A stretch of 8,596 nucleotides of DNA, from positions 1 through 8,596 of the forward strand of contig JAOQAL010000368.1 in assembly GCA_025963615.1 (NCBI GenBank), read 5' to 3'. How positions within the stretch are numbered: position 1 is the stretch's first letter; each line of letters begins with the position of its first letter. Positions 6,627 to 8,596 of the stretch are shown piece after piece. The stretch is from Chitinophagaceae bacterium (lineage in GTDB: Bacteria > Bacteroidota > Bacteroidia > Chitinophagales > Chitinophagaceae). The notes under the pieces are model-generated. The model saw only the letters and a list, made by a program, of their open reading frames with translations, ran no database searches and had not been told where the DNA came from. Position numbers and translations under genes: made by a program.

Positions 6627-6931
6627 ACTATCTGGTTTAAATCAAAGTGAGTGCGGCTGCTTGTTAACCTTGAATTTACAGGAAGGAATGGGAAAGGAAA
6701 ATACATGATTTCCGCGTCGAAAAAAAATATGCCGGAAAGATCCTGGTTAAAGCGCTCTGAAGCACCATGTCACTAAGTTACGCGTTACATAATGCCCCTG
6801 CACTCCAGCTGGCGTTTCCATTGTTGTTTTCAGGCGACTTCGATGGAATCTTTAAGCCTTTTACTCCATTTTCTGCAAACAGGAGGCCCCACTTGGCCAA
6901 ACGACCTAGCTTAATGCCATTGCTGTAGCTA
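6627..6931. other. Intergenic gap between propeller and aminotransferase genes
   Basis: A 305-bp gap without an intact gene. On the - strand, 6778-6945 stays open for 55 codons and reads like protein (SYSNGIKLGRLAKWG, then GLKIPSKSPENNNG), ending at TAA (6778-6780). It has no start codon and overlaps the propeller gene's 3' end in another frame. It could be a fragment of a lost gene or chance; no family was recognised. The part nearest the aminotransferase probably holds its promoter. No repeat or RNA gene was seen. Confidence 0.3.
6643..6650 (-). promoter_or_regulatory. Possible -7 element of the aminotransferase gene
   Basis: On the - strand this reads TCACTTTG, one mismatch from TAnnTTTG, 16 bases before the ATG at 6626. 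No clear -33 TTG was seen. The position fits the other starts in the window, but the mismatch at the conserved A weakens the call. Confidence 0.28.
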
Positions 6932-8272
6932 CTATTCGGTAAGGTTTAAAGCATAAAAGCAACCATCGGCGCTTCCGAAATAAAGTACTCCGTTTTTTAT
7001 AGCTGGTGAGGAAACAATGGGGCCCAATTTATAAAATTCATCCATTACTTTTTTATTCGCGGGGTACAAAGAAAGATCAGCGTCTTTCGCCGTGTACATA
7101 AAATTCAATGTATCATTCTTTAATACCGTAGCCGCATGCTGTTTCCGGCTTTCTGTTGAAAACTCACTGGCTTTTTTACCGGCGGACGCCAGATCCAATG
7201 CATTCATTTTACCGGTAAAATCTCCGAAATAAATCATTCCCCCCGCAATGGTTGGCGAACTAAATACATAACCATTCGTCTTGTATCTCCATTTTTCAAC
7301 TCCCGTCTGTGCCTCCAACGCCAATAAAAGATAAGAATCAGAGGTACCAACATATAATACATCATCCGAAATGACCGGCGTACTGAGTATCCATGAATTT
7401 TCTGCGTCATATTTCCAGGCTATACTACCCTTGTCGGCATTCAACGCATACATATAACCATCTCTGGCACCGAAATATACCAACCCATTTTCAACGACCG
7501 CGGATGCTTCAATTCCACTCATGGCCATATTACCGCCGGTTTTAAATTTCCATTTTTCTTTGCCTGTCTTCGCATCCACTGCATAGAAATAGGTATCCCA
7601 GGCACCGAAATAAATAACGCCATTGTTCAACACGGGGCTTGTATGAATAATACCGTTCGCAGCGAACTTCCATTTTAGTGTTCCGTCGCCGGCGTTAACG
7701 GCATACAGGTACCCATCACTGCTGCCAAAGTACATCGTAAGACGCTCATCCTGCCTATCCACAATGGGGGATGAAAGAAAATAATCCCAAAAATCATCCA
7801 TATATATGCCCTCGGGTTTCATTCCCCAATATGAAAGTCCGCCCATCCATTTTTCACCACCGGTTCTAAATTTCCATTTTTGTTTTCCGGTAACAGCATC
7901 TATGGCATAATAATAACCATCAAAACTTCCAAAGTAAACTACATCCTTATACACTGCGGGTGACGAATGCACGGGTCCCCCGGTTTTGAATTTCCAATGT
8001 TGCTTACCGCTTTTTGTATCAATTGCATAGAGACAACCGTCCCCACTCCCTATATAACCGATGTCATTAACAATAGCTGGTGAAGAAAATATTTTACCAT
8101 TCGTTTTGAATTTCCATTTTACATTTCCCAAGGCCTTATATTGTTTAGCCGCGGAATGGATATCCTGTTCAGCCGCCTGGTGAAACATTGCCCATTGAGA
8201 ACTGGCTTTATTTTGCGCGGATAAAATTGCAGCACTGAAAATGACAATAAGAATGGCAATTATTTTTTTCAT
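6932..8272 (-). CDS. Exported PQQ-like beta-propeller repeat protein
   Basis: A 446-residue secreted or periplasmic beta-propeller of the PQQ-like (BamB/quinoprotein-repeat) type. Residues 1-19 form a signal peptide (KKIIAILIVIF, cleavage near LSA-Q). The segment WAMFHQAAEQD (27-37) resembles the W-x-x-F entry motif common before such propellers. Blades follow with the pattern W-K-F-K-T-x-G ... SSP ... YFGS-DGYLYA-D-x-x-T-G-K, restarting near residues 53, 93, 133, 201, 241, 286 and 328, with a closing half-blade at 418-444. Blade three has an insertion (about 140-167) rich in Trp, Tyr and Asp, and the last has an insertion of about 50 residues (365-416). No quinoprotein dehydrogenase catalytic motifs were seen, so PQQ binding is doubtful and a scaffold or ligand-binding role is likelier. 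It starts 51 bp after the GH16 gene on the same strand, suggesting cotranscription. Confidence 0.9.
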   Translation of the reverse strand: MKKIIAILIVIFSAAILSAQNKASSQWAMFHQAAEQDIHSAAKQYKALGNVKWKFKTNGKIFSSPAIVNDIGYIGSGDGCLYAIDTKSGKQHWKFKTGGPVHSSPAVYKDVVYFGSFDGYYYAIDAVTGKQKWKFRTGGEKWMGGLSYWGMKPEGIYMDDFWDYFLSSPIVDRQDERLTMYFGSSDGYLYAVNAGDGTLKWKFAANGIIHTSPVLNNGVIYFGAWDTYFYAVDAKTGKEKWKFKTGGNMAMSGIEASAVVENGLVYFGARDGYMYALNADKGSIAWKYDAENSWILSTPVISDDVLYVGTSDSYLLLALEAQTGVEKWRYKTNGYVFSSPTIAGGMIYFGDFTGKMNALDLASAGKKASEFSTESRKQHAATVLKNDTLNFMYTAKDADLSLYPANKKVMDEFYKLGPIVSSPAIKNGVLYFGSADGCFYALNLTE

Positions 8273-8323
8273 ACTGTAAGGATGAACCTATTATGTGACG
8301 ATCAAATTATTTTATCTAAATCG

Positions 8324-8596
8324 CTATTCTTTTTTCCGATATACTCTTACATAATCAACAATAAATACATCCGGAAAGATTGTTTTGTTGATTTCTTCTT
8401 TTTCGTTGGGGTATTCCATGCTCAGGATCATATATTCTTTTATATTGGATATGCCGGTAGTAACCTCGTAAAACTTATATCCATCCACATAGAAAATATA
8501 TTTATCCGGCATCCATTCCAGTCCAAATGTATGAAAGCCTTTGCTGACCCCTTTGAGATAGCTTTGCATTCCATGGGTGGTTTGTTGGTGAGGCCC
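8324..8596 (-). CDS. Glycoside hydrolase family 16 protein, C-terminal part
   Basis: Partial at the right edge: the last 90 residues of a gene that continues beyond 8596. GFHTFGLEWMPDKYIFYVDG and the ending FIVDYVRVYRKK match the C-terminal half of GH16 beta-glucanases (laminarinase, lichenase or agarase-like), where the phrases FHxYxxEWTPxxIxFYVDG and DYVRVY are typical. The catalytic E-x-D-x-x-E motif would lie upstream, outside the window, so activity and signal peptide cannot be judged. There is no carbohydrate-binding or sorting domain after the catalytic fold; the protein ends directly after DYVRVYRKKE. An internal ATG at 8569 is not the start, because the frame stays open and conserved to the edge (HQQTTHGMQSYLKG). 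Confidence 0.88.
   Translation of the reverse strand, partial: GPHQQTTHGMQSYLKGVSKGFHTFGLEWMPDKYIFYVDGYKFYEVTTGISNIKEYMILSMEYPNEKEEINKTIFPDVFIVDYVRVYRKKE

Noticed and set aside
6440..6708. Overlapping + strand frames across the aminotransferase start
   Set aside because: They are antisense to the Tat leader region and have no protein features; the repeated Leu/Lys pattern comes from the opposite strand.
6932..8272. Quinoprotein dehydrogenase
   Set aside because: Repeats fit a PQQ-like propeller, but no catalytic Asp, calcium site or heme-binding motif is visible and the length is too short.

Overview
The window looks like a chromosomal segment from a member of the Bacteroidota, most likely near Chitinophagaceae. 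The reasons are that starts lack Shine-Dalgarno sequences, TAnnTTTG-type -7 elements sit about 15-25 bases before several start codons, the gene set is typical, and intergenic CGCAAAG-type and GGATGCT-type repeats are present. Genus cannot be fixed from the sequence alone. No CRISPR array, rRNA, tRNA or phage module was seen.

Layout: (1) 141-1418, tyrosyl-tRNA synthetase (tyrS) on the + strand, the only large + strand gene. (2) 1415-2080, an exported SGNH/GDSL hydrolase on the - strand; its stop codon overlaps that of tyrS. (3) 2081-2303, a heptanucleotide repeat array and a 74-bp inverted-repeat element related to the MITE at 3615-3750. (4) 2304-3197, cyanophycinase (cphB) with a complete predicted catalytic triad. 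(5) 3198-3893, about 700 bp with no intact gene; it holds what looks like a decayed secreted-protein gene on the + strand (signal peptide at 3419-3484, possible T9SS C-terminal signal at 3829-3897) split by a 136-bp MITE with perfect 15-bp inverted ends. (6) 3894-5159, a 12-helix APC-type amino acid permease whose conserved N-terminus reads on past its first ATG to 5210 without a normal start codon. (7) 5328-6626, a class V PLP-dependent aminotransferase (isopenicillin N epimerase-like) with a twin-arginine leader. (8) 6627-6931, a 305-bp gap. (9) 6932-8272, an exported PQQ-like beta-propeller protein. (10) 8324-8596, the C-terminal part of a family 16 glycoside hydrolase that runs off the right edge.

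From 8596 down to 1415 every large gene is on the - strand, in probable small transcription units: GH16 plus propeller (51-bp gap), aminotransferase plus permease (117-168-bp gap depending on the permease start), and cphB and the hydrolase separately or read through. Most of these products are predicted to act at or outside the cytoplasmic membrane: beta-glucan hydrolysis, an exported propeller, an exported PLP enzyme, an amino acid importer and an exported esterase-like enzyme. Cyanophycinase suggests use of Asp-Arg polymer, but no cyanophycin synthetase or isoaspartyl dipeptidase lies in the window.

I found no convincing new multi-gene system. The points most worth a second look are the decayed gene split by a MITE, the permease start, the exported PLP enzyme beside the permease, and the related mobile-element remnants in two gaps.
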